From Lobosporangium transversale (lineage: Eukaryota > Mortierellomycota > Mortierellomycetes > Mortierellales > Mortierellaceae), in contig NW_019029032.1 of the NCBI RefSeq assembly GCF_002105155.1, positions 186,001-250,000 of the forward strand: a stretch of DNA of 64,000 nucleotides, in the 5' to 3' direction. Positions 49,241 to 62,484 of the stretch are shown one piece after another. The stretch's first letter is position 1. Each line of letters starts with the position of its first letter. A model generated the notes under the pieces. That model had not been told where the DNA came from and did not search any database. It saw only the letters and a program-made list of their open reading frames with translations. Position numbers and translations under genes: made by a program.

Positions 49241-52200
49241 ATGGAGGCTTTCATGAACAAAAACAACGTCGAGAGCAACAACTCGTGGGCCGGTGCTCTC
49301 CCTATCGCTCAGGGTCTTTACAACCCCGAGAATGAGAAGGATTCTTGTGGTGTTGGTTTCATTGCCAACATTAAGGGAGAGCTTTCTCACCGCATCCTCA
49401 AAGATGCTTCTTCCATTCTTTGCAACATGGTACGTCTTTAAAATTCAAACTCCTACTATATCCTCCCATACAACTGATCAACGATCTCCGTTATTCTGAA
49501 CTGACAATGCTTCATTTTATACTGTCCTCTTTTTAGACTCATCGTGGTGCCACCAGCGCTGATCCTCGCGATGGTGATGGTGCCGGAGTCATGACAGGTA
49601 TGCCCCATACCTTTATGGTCGAGGAAGCCACTCGTCTCAATATCACTCTTCCTGCTCAGGGTGAATACGCAGTCGGAAACGTATTCCTTCGTCCAGATGA
49701 ACCCCATGTCCATGAACAAAAATCGACCTTCGAGTCGATTGCTCAACAAAATGGACTCAAGGTTTTGGGATGGCGTCTTGTTCCCGTTGACAACTCGATC
49801 TTGGGACCTGCTGCCAAGTCCAGGGAACCCTCGATCCAGCAGCCTTTCGTGATCTTAGATCCTGCTGTCTATAACAAGTTCGACAACAAGCGCTTCCAGC
49901 GTCAACTATATCTCTTGCGAAAGCAGGCCACTCATGCGATCACACTCAAGAACTGGTTTTACATTTGCTCGCTCTCAAACCAAAACATCGTCTATAAAGG
50001 CCAACTCTCGCCCGTCCAGGTGTACGACTTTTTCTATGATCTCCAGAACCACAAGTTCCTTACTCATTTCGCTCTCGTTCACTCTCGTTTCTCGACCAAT
50101 ACCTTCCCTTCTTGGGATCGTGCCCAGCCCATGAGATGGGCTGCTCACAATGGTAAGATCATTAAGGCAAAGTTGATAGTTATCTGTGTGTGAGGAAGAG
50201 AAGGTGTCAAGACGAAGATATGTAGACACGAATATGGACTTTGGTGACAGAGGAATCCGGTACAATCAACCTTCACTGCTCCCCAATTCGTTAGTGATTA
50301 TTGCTTTCGATTTATTTCTGTTTATAAGATCCTCCCGTTAGTCAGTCCTTGTGAAGATTTCTTTTTTTTTTTTTTTTTTTTTTTTCCTTTGCAAGCTAGC
50401 CCACGCGCCAATCAAGCACACTAAGGTTGTACATCCTTTTGTGTGCTTGTGGATTGTTTACACTATCAGTGAGACGCATGCGGGGAACATTGTACATGTA
50501 TACAAAAGTTGAGGGTGACTTTTTGTATTAAGGTTCAATTCAATAATTCTCCTAAATTTTGGCCAATCAGAGCTACGCATCTTATCTGAACGCACAGGTG
50601 GCGCTGTTCCCGATGCATATGCGGGCTTGCACTCCCATGTGACACTCATGCACTCTTGATCAACCTATGATATCACACCAATTTTTTTGATTTCAGATCT
50701 AACTATTTAAAAATTTCCTTATTATATATATTCATCATGTGATCATATAGGTGAGATCAACACTTTACGTGGTAACAAGAATTGGATGCGTGCCCGTGAA
50801 GGTGTTATGCACTCTGATTACTTTGGCTCTGATTTGCAGAAGCTCTTCCCTATTATTGAGGAGGGCGGTTCAGATTCCTCGGCCTTCGATAACGTCCTTG
50901 AGTTGCTCGTTGTCAATGGTGTGCTCTCCTTACCCGAAGCTATCATGATGATGCTTCCCGAGGCTTGGCAATCTAACACCAACATGGAGCCTGAGAAGAA
51001 GGCCTGGTATGAGTGGGCTGCCTGTCTCATGGAGGCGTATGACGGCCCTGCTTTGATGACCTTCTCTGATGGACGCTACTGTGGTGCTTCTCTTGACAGA
51101 AATGGTCTCCGTCCTTGCCGCTTCTACAAGACCACTGATGGCTTGATGATTTGTGCGTCTGAGGTTGGAACTCTGAACATTGCTCCAGAGCGCATTCTCG
51201 AGAAGGGTCGTCTCCAGCCTGGAAAGATGCTGTTGGTCGATACACTTGAGGGACGTGTTGTCGATGATCGTGAGCTTAAGTTATCGATTGCTGCTCGACA
51301 AAACTTCCGCCAATGGGTTGATGAGCAGATGTTGTCGATGACAGACGCTGTTGCCAACGCCCCTAAGTTCGACCTTATGTCCTCGATCGATGATGTCCCT
51401 CTTACTCAGGATCCTCGTCTTCCTGCTTTTAAGCTTACTATTGAGCAGCTCAACCTCTTACTTATGCCTATGACTACCGATGGAAAGGAGGCTTTGGGAT
51501 CCATGGGTAACGATGCTCCCTTAGCTTGTCTTGCAACCGAGCCTCAAATTATTTTTGATTATTTCCGCCAACTTTTCGCTCAGGTTACCAATCCTCCCAT
51601 TGATCCCATCCGTGAGGAAATTGTCATGTCTCTTGAGTGCTATGTTGGCCCCGAAGGTAACATCTTGGAAATGGATCAGAGCCAATGCCACAAATTGAAA
51701 TTGCCCACTCCCATCCTCTCACTCAATGAGATGGAGGCTATTAAGAACTTTGACATCACTCGTGCGGACTGGAAGACTCGTGTAATCGATATCACATTCC
51801 CCAAGTCTGACGGCCCAGCCGGATATGTCCCTTGCTTGGAGCGTATCTGTGAACAAGTCTCTGCTGCCATTGAGGATGGTGTCAAGATCGTGGTTCTCTC
51901 TGATCGTGGTGTCTCCGCTGAGCGTGTTGCTTTGTCTTCGCTGATCGCTACCGGTGGTGTCCATCACTACCTCGTCCGTGAAAAGAAACGCTCCCGTGTT
52001 GCCATTGGTGTCGAGACTGCTGAAGCTCGTGAAGTCCATCATGCCTGCGTTCTCCTTGGTTATGGTGCCGATATGAGTAAGTTTATAATGATTTTAGAAT
52101 GACCATCGGATGACATTGGGACGGACTGTATTTTGTTTATTAATCTCATTGATTGGCTGACTGGTCTGCCTCTTTAACTTTATTAACACTTCTCAATAGT

Positions 52201-55200
52201 CTGCCCTTACCTTGCTCAGGAAGCTATTCTCAAACTTTATCGCGAGAACTCATTGCGCTCGGATGCAGGTCCAGAGAAGTTGCTCAAGAACTATATCAAG
52301 GCCACTAGCAACGGTATTCTAAAGGTCATGTCCAAGATGGGCATCTCTACCCTGCAGTCTTACAAGGGCGCTCAGATTTTTGAGGCTCTTGGATTGGATG
52401 AGCCTGTCATTGCCCGTTCTTTCGCTGGTACTGCTTCCAGAATCAAGGGTGTTGGTTTCGACTTGCTCGCTTTGGATGCTTTTGCACTTCATGAACGTGC
52501 CTGGCCTTCTCGTGATACAATCACTGTCGAGGGCATTCCCGAATCTGGTGAATACCACTGGCGTAACGGCGCTATTCCTCACATCAACGATCCTCATGGA
52601 ATTGCCAATCTTCAGGATGCTGTCCGTCGCAAGAATGACTCTGCCTATGAGGCCTACTCTCAGAACGCATTTGAGCAGATCAAGAACTGTACCCTTCGTG
52701 GTATGCTCGAGTTCGACTTTAACAAGCGCAAACCCATCCCTATTGATGAGGTCGAGCCTTGGACCGAGATTTGCAAGCGTTTCTGCACTGGTGCAATGAG
52801 TTACGGTTCCATCTCAATGGAGGCTCATTCAACCCTATCGATTGCCATGAATCGCATTGGAGGCAAGTCCAACTCTGGAGAGGGAGGAGAGGATCCTGCT
52901 CGTTCCAACCCACGTGAGAATGGCGACTCGCTTCGTTCCGCTATCAAGCAGATTGCCTCTGGTCGCTTCGGTGTGACTTCGTACTACTTGGCCGATGCTG
53001 ATGAAATTCAGATCAAAATGGCTCAAGGAGCTAAGCCTGGAGAGGGTGGTGAATTGCCGTAAGTTTTTTTTACATTTCTAAATGTTCTACCATGTGAAAG
53101 TAGTCATGCCTTTGTAACTAAGCCCCTCTTTTTTTTTTTTTTTTTTTTTTTTTAATGTAATGTAGGGGCCACAAGGTTTCGGACGAGATTGGCAAGACAC
53201 GCCATTCCACCCCAGGTGTGGGTCTTATTTCTCCTCCTCCTCATCACGACATTTACTCAATCGAAGATTTGAAACAACTTATCTATGATGCCAAGGCCGC
53301 TAACCCTCGCGCTCGTATCTCTGTCAAACTCGTCTCCGAGGTCGGCGTCGGTGTCATTGCTAGCGGTGTCGCCAAGGCCAAGGCTGACCACATCCTCATT
53401 TCTGGTCATGATGGTGGCACGGGTGCCTCTCGATGGACTGGTATCAAGTATGCCGGTCTTCCATGGGAGCTCGGTTTGGCTGAAAGTCACCAGACCTTGG
53501 TCCTTAATGACCTTCGTGGACGCGTTGTTGTCCAGACAGATGGTCAGATCCGCACTGGTCGTGATGTTGCCATTGCCTGCTTGCTCGGCGCTGAGGAGTG
53601 GGGTTTCGCCACTACACCCTTGATTGCTCTCGGATGCACCATGATGCGCAAATGTCACTTGAATACCTGCCCTGTTGGCGTTGCCACTCAAGATCCTTAC
53701 CTTCGTGAGAAGTTTGCTGGCTCGCCTGAGCATGTGATCAATTTCTTCTACTACGTTGCAGAGGAGTTGCGTACTATCATGGCCAAGCTCGGTTTCCGCA
53801 CCATCAACGAGATGGTTGGTCGTACTGATGTTCTCTGTGTAGATGAGAGTCGTCGCAATGCCAAGAATGCCAACATTGATTTGACTCCCATTTTGACCCC
53901 TGCATTCACCCTTCGCCCTGGTGCCGCCACTTATAAGGTTCGCAAGCAAGAGCATATGCATCATACTCGCCTTGACAACAAATTCATCAGTGAGGCCCAA
54001 GATGCTTTGAACACTGGCAAGCGTGTGGAGTTGGATGGCAAGGTTGTGAACACAGATCGTGCCTTGGGAACCACCATTTCGTACCATGTCAGCAACAAAT
54101 ATGGCGAGAGTGGCCTTCCTGACGACACTATTCACATCAGCTTGAAGGGCTCTGCTGGTCAGTCACTTGGTGCTTGGTTGGCTCCTGGTGTTACTATTGA
54201 ATTGGAAGGTGATTCAAACGATTACGTCGGTAAGGGTCTCTCTGGTGGTCGCCTTATCATTTACCCTCCAAAGAACTCGAGCTTCAAGAGCGAGGACAAC
54301 GTCATTATTGGTAACACTTGCTTGTATGGTGCTACTAGCGGAAAAGCCTTCTTCAGCGGTATTGCTGCAGAGCGTTTTGCCGTCCGTAACTCGGGTGCCA
54401 CTGCCGTTGTCGAAGGAACTGGTGACCATGGATGTGAGTACATGACAGGAGGCCGTGTTATTGTTCTTGGTTCCACTGGACGCAACTTTGCCGCCGGTAT
54501 GTCTGGTGGTATCGCCTACGTTCTTGATCTGAAGGGTGACTTCAAGTCCAAGGTCAATATGGAGATGGTTGCATTCGAGACTGTGAATGACACTGAGGAA
54601 ATTGCTTGGTTCAAGGACACACTTGAAGATCATCGTCACTACACCGGCTCTGCCATTGCTGATCGTATCCTCAAGAATTTGGGTGAGTACCTGCCTAAGA
54701 TCGTCAAGGTCATGCCTACGGACTACAAGAAGGTCTTGGAAGCTCAACGTGCTGCCAAATTGGCTGCAGCTGCTCCTAAACCCGATATTATTACACCCGT
54801 CTTGACTGCTTCCCCCCTGGCTGCCAAGCCCAAGCCTAATGAGCCTGCTCTTGTCGACCTTGAAGATTCAATGGTTGATGCTGAGACCTATAAGAAGCGT
54901 AGTGAGATGGTGGACAAGGTTCGTGGTTTCATGAAGTATAAGAGACGTGGCGATGCCTACCGTAACCCCAAGAAGCGCACCAAGGACTACAAGGAGATTT
55001 CTGCTCGCTTGTCTGACGGTGAGCTTCAAGTCCAGGCTGCTCGCTGCATGGATTGCGGTGTCCCCTTCTGCCAGAGCAATACCACTGGATGTCCTATCGG
55101 AAACATCATCCCTAAGTGGAATGACTTGGTCTTCAAGGATCAGTGGGAGGAAGCCCTCAACCGTTTGTTGATGACCAACAACTTCCCAGAGTTCACTGGT

Positions 55201-56460
55201 CGCGTCTGCCCTGCTCCTTGCGAGGGATCTTGCGTTCTTGGAATTAATGAGCTCCCTGTTGCCATCAAATCAATTGAGTGTGCCATTATTGATCGTGGTT
55301 TTGAGATGGGCTGGATGAAACCTCGTCCTCCTACCCACCGTACGGGCAGGAAGGTCGCTATTATTGGTTCTGGCCCTGCTGGTCTTGCTGCTGCTGATCA
55401 ATTGAACAAGGCTGGTCACACGGTCACTGTCTACGACCGCAACGACCGTTTCGGTGGTCTCCTCATGTATGGTATCCCTAACATGAAGTTGGACAAGGGT
55501 ATTGTCCAGCGTCGTATCGATCTTATGGCTGCTGAGGGCATTAGCTTTGTTCCCAATGCTCACGTTGGAGTCACCCATGACGTTAACGAGATTCGCAAGC
55601 AAAGTGATGCCTTGATCTTGGCTACTGGCGCTACCTGGCCCCGTGACTTGCCCATCGCTAACCGCAATCTGGATGGTATCCACTTTGCCATGGAGTTCTT
55701 ACAGCTCAATACTCAGTCACTCTTGGACTCTGAATTGAATGATGGCAAGTATATCTCTGCTAAAGGCAAGCATGTCGTCGTCATTGGAGGAGGAGATACT
55801 GGATGCGACTGCATTGCCACCTCGCTCCGCCATGGTGCTGCTTCGATCGTCAACTTTGAGTTGCTGCCTCAGCCCCCAGCTACCCGTGCCAAGGACAACC
55901 CATGGCCTCAATTCCCTCGTGTCTTCAAGCAAGACTATGGTCATTCTGAGGTTCAATCACACTTTGGAAAGGATCCCCGTGAATACTCGATTGTCACCAA
56001 GGAGTTTGTCTCTGATGGAAATGGTAAGGTCAAGGGTCTCAACACCATCCGTGTTGAATGGACTCAGGATGCTTCAGGTCGCTGGTCCATGAAGGAGATG
56101 GCTGGTACTGAGCAGTATTTCCAAGCCGATCTTGTCTTGCTCTCCATGGGCTTCTTGGGACCCGAGGCAGAACTTCTCAAGGCAGTTGGTTGCAAGCTTG
56201 ATGGTCGCACAAACATCGAAACTCCTAAGGACAGCTATAGAACCAGCGTCAGCAATGTCTTTGCAGCTGGTGATGCCCGCCGAGGACAGTCTTTGATTGT
56301 TTGGGGTATCAACGAGGGTCGTCAGTGCGCTCGTGAGGTGGATGAATTCTTGGTTGGCAATACTCTGTTGCCTGTCACTGGAGGTATTCAACAGCGCAGT
56401 TTGAAGTCTTTGACAATGGAGGCATACCAGAATACTACCACTCCTGTTGCTGCTTCATAA
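49241..56460 (+). CDS. GLT1: NADH-dependent glutamate synthase (GOGAT)
   Basis: Makes two glutamates from glutamine and 2-oxoglutarate, the second half of the GS/GOGAT nitrogen pathway. Exons 49241-49429, 49537-50152, 50751-52076, 52200-53058 and 53166-56460 give 2094 aa, a normal length for the fused alpha-beta fungal enzyme. A 35-residue propeptide precedes the glutaminase nucleophile Cys36 ([13 protein letters not shown]). Central domain: [12 protein letters not shown] and [12 protein letters not shown] for FMN/2-oxoglutarate, then the 3Fe-4S motif [15 protein letters not shown] near residue 1153. The C-terminal beta part has 4Fe-4S cysteines ([30 protein letters not shown]), FAD site [17 protein letters not shown] near 1725 and NAD(P) site [18 protein letters not shown] near 1865. 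Intron 2 (598 nt) is far longer than the others. Codon use is richer in C/G than in neighbours, consistent with high expression. Confidence 0.97.
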
Positions 56461-56879
56461 AGGATCATTGCATCATCAAACAACACCAACCAGTAATCAC
56501 AAAAAAGAAAAAAAGAAAATCGGGAGTCGTATCAAAAGCAGGTCCAGGAAGAAAAAAAGGAAAAAAAAAAAGTATGCAAGTGTTGCTCACTTATCGCAAC
56601 ATCAGACAACCATTGAGCCGGTTAGTTTGATGTCAGCATGATCAAGCTAATACCAATACCAATATAGAGCCTTACAGTTCCTGTATCCGTTTGTTATATT
56701 TTATAGAAAGCTTTGTAACATAGTCCAAATAAAAAATAAAAAAAATAAAAAAATTACAAAAATACAAAAAAATTCTTTTCAAATGAATGAAGATAAGGTG
56801 GGACGAAACCATTGAAAAATTTAAAGTCTTTTGACAATTAAAGTCATATTATTATTGTATATTTTTCTTTAAGAACAAC
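56461..56879. other. Convergent 3' flanks of GLT1 and ARP10
   Basis: A-rich 3' region without coding signal; several AATAAA-like tracts near 56728-56760 could serve polyadenylation on the plus strand. Confidence 0.5.
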
Positions 56880-58569
56880 CTAATATGAAATGGCAAGAGC
56901 AGAAGCGACCATAGAGGATGTAGTAGCAGCATCTTGATGGGTTTGAGTTGCAGAGAGACTGGCTGTAGACCAGTCAGGCACTGTTCCATTAAAGTTTTCG
57001 CGCAAGATTTCAGGTCCCGAGACCTTGAGCGATCCAACTAAAGAGCCCCCGATCCATGAGCGACAATTGGGCATGAAGACTTTGCCACTACTCTGATACG
57101 GCTTCTTTTCTTTTGAACCGGATTTTTTCTCTCTGTCACGAGTACCAGGGATGGCTGAACCCGGTCCGAAACCTGATCCTTCGTCCTGATCCAACATTGA
57201 ATGACTCCGACTAAGACTGGGAGTGTTGCTTCTACTAGCTCCTGCTGCTGTTATTGCTGGTGCTGCTCCTCCTCCTACAAACCCAACCGCTGTGGAAAGC
57301 GCGGCCTTGTCTTCAGCTGTCAAGTCATCTAAAAACCTGACCGAATCCACTAAGCCTGCCAGTTTAGCCCATTTAGGGTTTGACTGTAAGGAGCGTCGGA
57401 TTTCCTGCAGGAGACGGCTCTGAATATTCGGCAACTGTGCAGTGCCACCGATCAAGAGCATAGAGCTGATCAAAGGTCTCCTCAAATCACTGGGTACTTT
57501 TGCGATGGTCTCTAGTATTGTGTCCGTCACACTCAAAGCATCCTCATCTCCATTGAACAAGCATTCACTTGCTCTTTCTCGGATCCAACCGGGAATAGCC
57601 AGGATCCCACGAGCTTGTTCTTCCGGTAACCAGACCTCAACATGAACCTCAGTTGAAGAGGATAGGTCCCGATAATTATTGTTCATCTCATCCTCGTTAA
57701 TATTATCCCCACTTCGAGCGTTGACGATCAAGGGAGATGCAAACAACAGTCGAGTCTTGATAGTCTCCAGAAATGCAGAGGTCAAGATGGACTCGGGTAT
57801 TGTCCGGAGATCTGTAGGATTGTCCACCAATGAAACAGGGCATTTTTCACGAAGAAGTTGTTTCAAATGAGTCGAAAGGAATTTGCCAGCGCGAGGTGTT
57901 GTCCGAATAAATGGTGTTAATGGGCGTGATGAATAAATCTATTTGGAAAGGAGACGATAGTATTTTTTTTTTTTTTTATTTTTTATTTTTATCACCATTG
58001 GATTTGTTTAGTGTTTGATATTTGATTCATGAACAAACAGGCAACGATTTCAAAATAAAAAAATAAAAAGAAAAAGAATTAAACAAATCGCTTACGGGAA
58101 GAACCGAAGTTTCCAAATGTCCACAATCAATCACCAATCCTGTAGCTGTTCCTGTTGTCAACAATGCTAACAAATGTGAATTTGTGAAGGAGATAGAAGG
58201 TGCCTAAAAAACAAAAAAAAAAAAAAAAAAAAAAAAAGGGAAAGAGATAAAGAGATAAAAGAGGAAAGAAGGGTAAAGAATGAAAGGAAATAATAATGAA
58301 TATTTAAAGTAGCATTGTTAGCATTCACACCTCCAACAAAAGGATGGTAACTTGGACATGCAATGGAAAATATGAACCTTACCTGCAACTTCTCAAACAA
58401 CACTTTTGCAATGGTCTGCTTCAAGGCAATAGGAGCCAATGGAGATTCACAAATAATAACTTTTCTCTGCTTTGGGTCCGTCAACAGATGTCTTTTTTTT
58501 TTTTTTTTTTTTTTTTGAAGGAAGGAAGGAAGGAAGGAAGGAAGGAAGGATTAAAAAAAAGTTTCTTTA

Positions 58570-58601
<32 letters not shown>

Positions 58602-59236
58602 CTGTTTCTCTGGCGTCCCATGATCGTGTCCATAACTTACTTAAAGTACACGTCATAAAGGTACTCAGAGAGTCGTTCTTCCAGAATCATTAATCGTTCT
58701 TCCTCTGAATGCCCCTGACCATCCTTTCGCATTAAATCCAGTTCATATAGTTCTGCATACTAAATTGATTGTTGATATTCGCCAACCCGTCAACATCCGA
58801 AGAAAGAATAGAAAAATAAAAGATAGAGGTCCCAAGTTAGTACATTGGATACGATATTCAATGCCATGTAATGCTATGCAAGGACAATACGTAATAGTAA
58901 TAATAATAAATAATAATAGTAATAATAATAATAATAACAATAAAAAAGACTCTTTACCTCAAGAGGATGAGCTTCCCGAAAGACATGGTTGGCTCGTTCG
59001 TTACAGAATTCATTACAGTCGTGTCCAAAGTGCATGGGGCGGACAGGATTCAATCCCAAATAGTTATCCAGTGCTTCGTCTGAGAGAAACATGGAAATAA
59101 AGTGTCGAGGACGCGCCTCACCAGAGAGACCACATTTGATGTAACAGGATCCAATGTCGAGTACAATCCGTTCTTCAATTCCATAGATGGATGTCTTGAA
59201 GGATAAATCGCGGATCTTGGTTAACGGAAGCGTCAT
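56880..59236 (-). CDS. Dynactin pointed-end actin-related protein ARP10/ARP11
   Basis: Member of the pointed-end complex of dynactin, the activator of cytoplasmic dynein. Exons 59236-58958, 58759-58641, 58491-58383, 58203-58096 and 57938-56880 give 557 aa. Actin-fold elements: RIVLDIGSCYIKCGLSGEAR (phosphate loop 1), YFKHLLTDPKQRKVIICESP, which closely follows the animal ACTR10 pattern, SISFTNSHLLALLTTGTATG, LVIDCGHLETSVLPIY (phosphate loop 2), SSMLLIGGTAQLPNIQSRLL and CRSWIGGSLVGSLKVSG. It is longer than the animal protein (about 417 aa) owing to an insert with Ser/Gly/Lys-rich low complexity (about residues 430-485) and an extended N-terminal part. The second intron ends in an A24 run directly before AG. 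Confidence 0.92.
58517..58550. repeat. (GAAG)n tandem repeat in an ARP10 intron
   Basis: Eight tetranucleotide units next to a T run, inside the ARP10 intron 58640-58492. On the coding strand it reads as a CCTT pyrimidine tract. Confidence 0.9.
58895..58942. repeat. (AAT)n microsatellite in ARP10 intron 1
   Basis: Imperfect AAT/TAA trinucleotide array close to the 5' end of the first ARP10 intron. Confidence 0.85.
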
Positions 59237-59419
59237 TCTATACGTGTGTGTATGTGTGTGTGTGTTTTTTATATATATATATAAATATATATAAATGTAT
59301 ATATTCGTTTCTCTCTTTCTCTCTCTTGCTTTCTTTCTTTCTCCAATTTATGATTGCGAAAGTGGTTGCTGCTGGAATTGTAGTGGTTTTTTTTGTTGTA
59401 GCCGTTTCTGTTTCTGTTT

Positions 59420-59464
<45 letters not shown>

Positions 59465-60047
59465 ACACTGTTTGTTGTCGCTGTTTAGTGTTGTCGTAGT
59501 TATTGCTGACTGACAATTATGAAATAGAACAGAGGTTAGAGTTCCTGTCAAGGTGTCAAGAGAAAGAGAGAGAGAGGAAATAGAGTTCCTTTGGGGGGGA
59601 AGGTGTTGGCTTTTTTTTTTTTTTATTTCCAGAAAAATAGACAAAGTTGCGCGTGCAAAAAAAAAAAAAAAAAAAAATGAAAAATGAACTTGTAATGAGG
59701 GGCTCATCGATATTCAGGCACACACACACAGGACAATCTTTTTTTTCTTTCTCTTGTGTACAGTATTTTCAAGCCAGTCCAAAGCTCATTCTGAAGATAG
59801 AAAAAAAAAAAAAATCGACTCTTTAACATGCATGACATACACATGTATGAATATTACAACTACATGTACATAATACCCATCTAACGCTCAGACACCTTTT
59901 ATCTAACAAACTCATGGGTTGCATTGCTGCTTAGAAACACTTGTATTAATAGATAGAAAACATAAAACAAGAGGAGAGAAAAAAAAAAAGGAAGAGTTAA
60001 ATCATTCACTCTCCTTTTACTTTTCTCCATTTTAATTTATTGTTTGT

Positions 60048-60081
<34 letters not shown>

Positions 60082-60144
60082 TGGCAAGTCTTTGTTTCTC
60101 CAACAGACATAATGAAAAAAAGTTTGGTTTTTTTTTTTTGTACT
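59237..60144. other. Intergenic region between ARP10 and eL38
   Basis: Holds the ARP10 5' flank with (TG)n at about 59243-59266, a CTGTTG array at 59407-59466 and C/T-rich minus-strand tracts, then the eL38 3' flank with T run 60051-60079. The CTGTTG array reads as CAA/CAG on the minus strand and would encode poly-Gln in an open frame there, but this lies in the probable ARP10 leader and I do not call it a gene. Confidence 0.55.
59407..59466. repeat. (GCTGTT)n repeat
   Basis: Hexanucleotide/trinucleotide CTG-TTG array of about 60 bp in the presumed 5' leader of ARP10. Confidence 0.9.
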
Positions 60145-60916
60145 TTAGTTCTTGATAGTCTCAATGGAGAGAGCTAATATTAATGCATTAGAAAATTTAG
60201 AATAGGAAAAAAAAAGAGTTTTTGGTGAGCAATAATGATCTTAAGGTAAAAAAGGGAAAAGGCAACACAAATGTCCGATAATATTCTAATAATCAAATGA
60301 CAACTATCATAAAACTTACTAGGGGGAAGAGACTGCTTAAGCTTCTCAGCCTTGGCGGCATCGTTGATGACCAAAGTGTACAAGTAGCGCGAGCAACGGA
60401 CCTTGAACTTGGTCTGGCTGCCGTTCTTCTTGATGCGGCCGGCTATATATTCAAGATAATGGTAATAATGGTAAAAGCAATGATAAAAGAGATAAAAGAA
60501 AAAGGGACAACATGAGTTAACTTTGTCTTTTGTCTCTCTAAAGATTCTAGTTTCCAAAGACAAACTCTAACGACAATCAATAGTTTTAACCGTCCATGAT
60601 CCTCTTTTTCCTTCCTCGTAAATAAAGAACATAAAATACGCCTGTTCAAAATGACTTTCAACACATAAATCTTTCTCATAATGCCCTCTTCTTTTTTTGT
60701 AGTCGTTGCCTTTTTTTTTTTCTTTTGTTGGATGTTGATTCCACAATGAAGATAGTTTGACTCCTGGATAACCAATGTGGTTTAGAATGATGAATATAAA
60801 AAAAGAAAAGAAAAGAAAAGAAATCCTGTATCAACGTACACTTGGCGTCCTTTCTGCGAGCAATCTCGAGGAACTGCTTGATGTCTTGGACTTGCTTAGG
60901 CTAATAAAAGACAATG

Positions 60917-60950
<34 letters not shown>

Positions 60951-61697
60951 AAATGATGTAGGGTCAGTTAAAACTGAGCTTTCCCGTATTATTTTTTATT
61001 TCCTTCTTTCTCTTTTTGATTTGAGTTGATAGAGGAAGGGGATTGTCCTGAAAGAAAGCCTGTCTCTTTTTTCTTTTCCTATTAATTATGTTATGGTTGC
61101 CTGCTACTGCTACTGCTACTGTTACTGCTACTGCTGTATAGTGTAGGGTGCCTGAGATGTCAAAAAAGAAACCGATGGATCATAGGTTCGACATGCATTC
61201 TGCAAATCAAGAAAAAAAAAGTGAACCTTCTTATATGCATCCCTTCTAACAGACTCCTTTCCATGACTACAGATCACCGGATCGTTTTTATACATGTATA
61301 TGTCTCTTTGACACATGTGTTGTCCAAAAAATATATACAGCGCCTCCTTTCCTTCTCTCCTGTCATAATATGTAAAGAGTCTTTTTTCTTTTTTCCAGGA
61401 TGAAAGTCAAAGTAACAAGATGATCTTGTTCATGACCATCCTTAAGGTCGATTTGATTATTTTCTTCCATAACAATGTCACGAATGATGAATGATCCTTC
61501 CAGACTTAATCCTAAAAGGTATTGTTGATAAACTTCCTCTGATCCTCAATGATCGATGGGTATGAAATAACGTTCTCTTCCGATGGATTGATCGATAGAT
61601 TGATAGTAGATAGATTGGTATTCTGTCCTGGTCTGGATCCATCTCCATTTTTTTTTTTTTTTTTCTTTTTTTAAGCTCAATCTGAGATTAGTACCAT
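60145..61697 (-). CDS. RPL38: 60S ribosomal protein eL38
   Basis: Small cytosolic large-subunit protein. Coding exons 60900-60840, 60442-60320 and 60173-60145 are firm: [20 protein letters not shown], then [39 protein letters not shown] and a C-terminus TLSIETIKN. With one upstream ATG the protein has 71 aa, the family's length (70). The exon at 60900 begins at a splice acceptor with the second codon, so the initiator ATG must sit alone at the end of an upstream exon. The best candidate is ATG at 61697-61695 followed by GTACTA, giving a 794-nt first intron; this donor is not ideal. Ribosomal protein genes often have a long first intron right after the ATG. Confidence 0.9.
61101..61136. repeat. 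(CTGCTA)n trinucleotide repeat
   Basis: Short CTG/CTA array within the proposed long first intron of the eL38 gene. Confidence 0.85.
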
Positions 61698-62175
61698 GAC
61701 TGGTTTTAAGACTGAATCGAAAGAAGGAGCTTGTCCACCCTCACAAGGCAAAAGACTTATACCAAAAAAAAGAGAAAAAAAAAAAATTGATCACCTGATC
61801 ACTCTGCTGAAAGTTTGAAAGCACAGCCACGTAAAAGAACGCGTCTCTCTCTCTCTCTTTGGATTTTGCATCAACTCCAATTCTTTTACGACCGTACGTC
61901 TAAACATTATCTCTTCTAGTGACCTTCTTACTCTTCTACTCCTAAAGACCCGCAATAATGCACTCATAAAATAAATATCTCATCGACGTAAAGCACCCAG
62001 ATGCAAAAAAAAACAATCGTAGTTCTCTCCTTTCTAATCTTCAAATTATTCATAAACATCATTTTTCTTCATAAAATATTAAGACTTTACAATGTATACA
62101 ATTTGATAAATATTATTTATTTGACAAAAAGATTGATTGGAAATAAGAGATATATGCAAGCCCAGAGGCTGGTTA

Positions 62176-62206
<31 letters not shown>

Positions 62207-62484
62207 GATGAAGGCGTTGAGACGCTCAACATCATATTACAACCTTTGGGGAGAGAAAGAGAGTTGTTGTTATTATACACAAGAGATGGTGCTTAGGGAA
62301 ATGAAGTGTGAAAAGTGGATTATAGGACCAGATAAAGAAAAATAGAACTCAGGAAAAAAAAAAAAAAAAAGATAGAAATATAATAAGAGGAATTATCAGG
62401 CGCATGCACTTGCTCTCCCTTATTTCTTCAAATCATCCGCCTTTTTGTTTTTTTTTTCAACTTTTTGGAAAACGTGTTCTTTCT
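61698..62484. other. Intergenic region between eL38 and the ferroxidase
   Basis: Contains the proposed eL38 promoter, a T run near 62189-62206, an A run near 62354-62370 and the ferroxidase 3' flank. No coding signal supported. Confidence 0.5.

Noticed and set aside
59348-59707. Minus-strand ORF with long poly-Gln
   Set aside because: Poly-Gln is only the CTGTTG array read on the minus strand, preceded by translated T runs; position fits the ARP10 leader, so it is more likely UTR.
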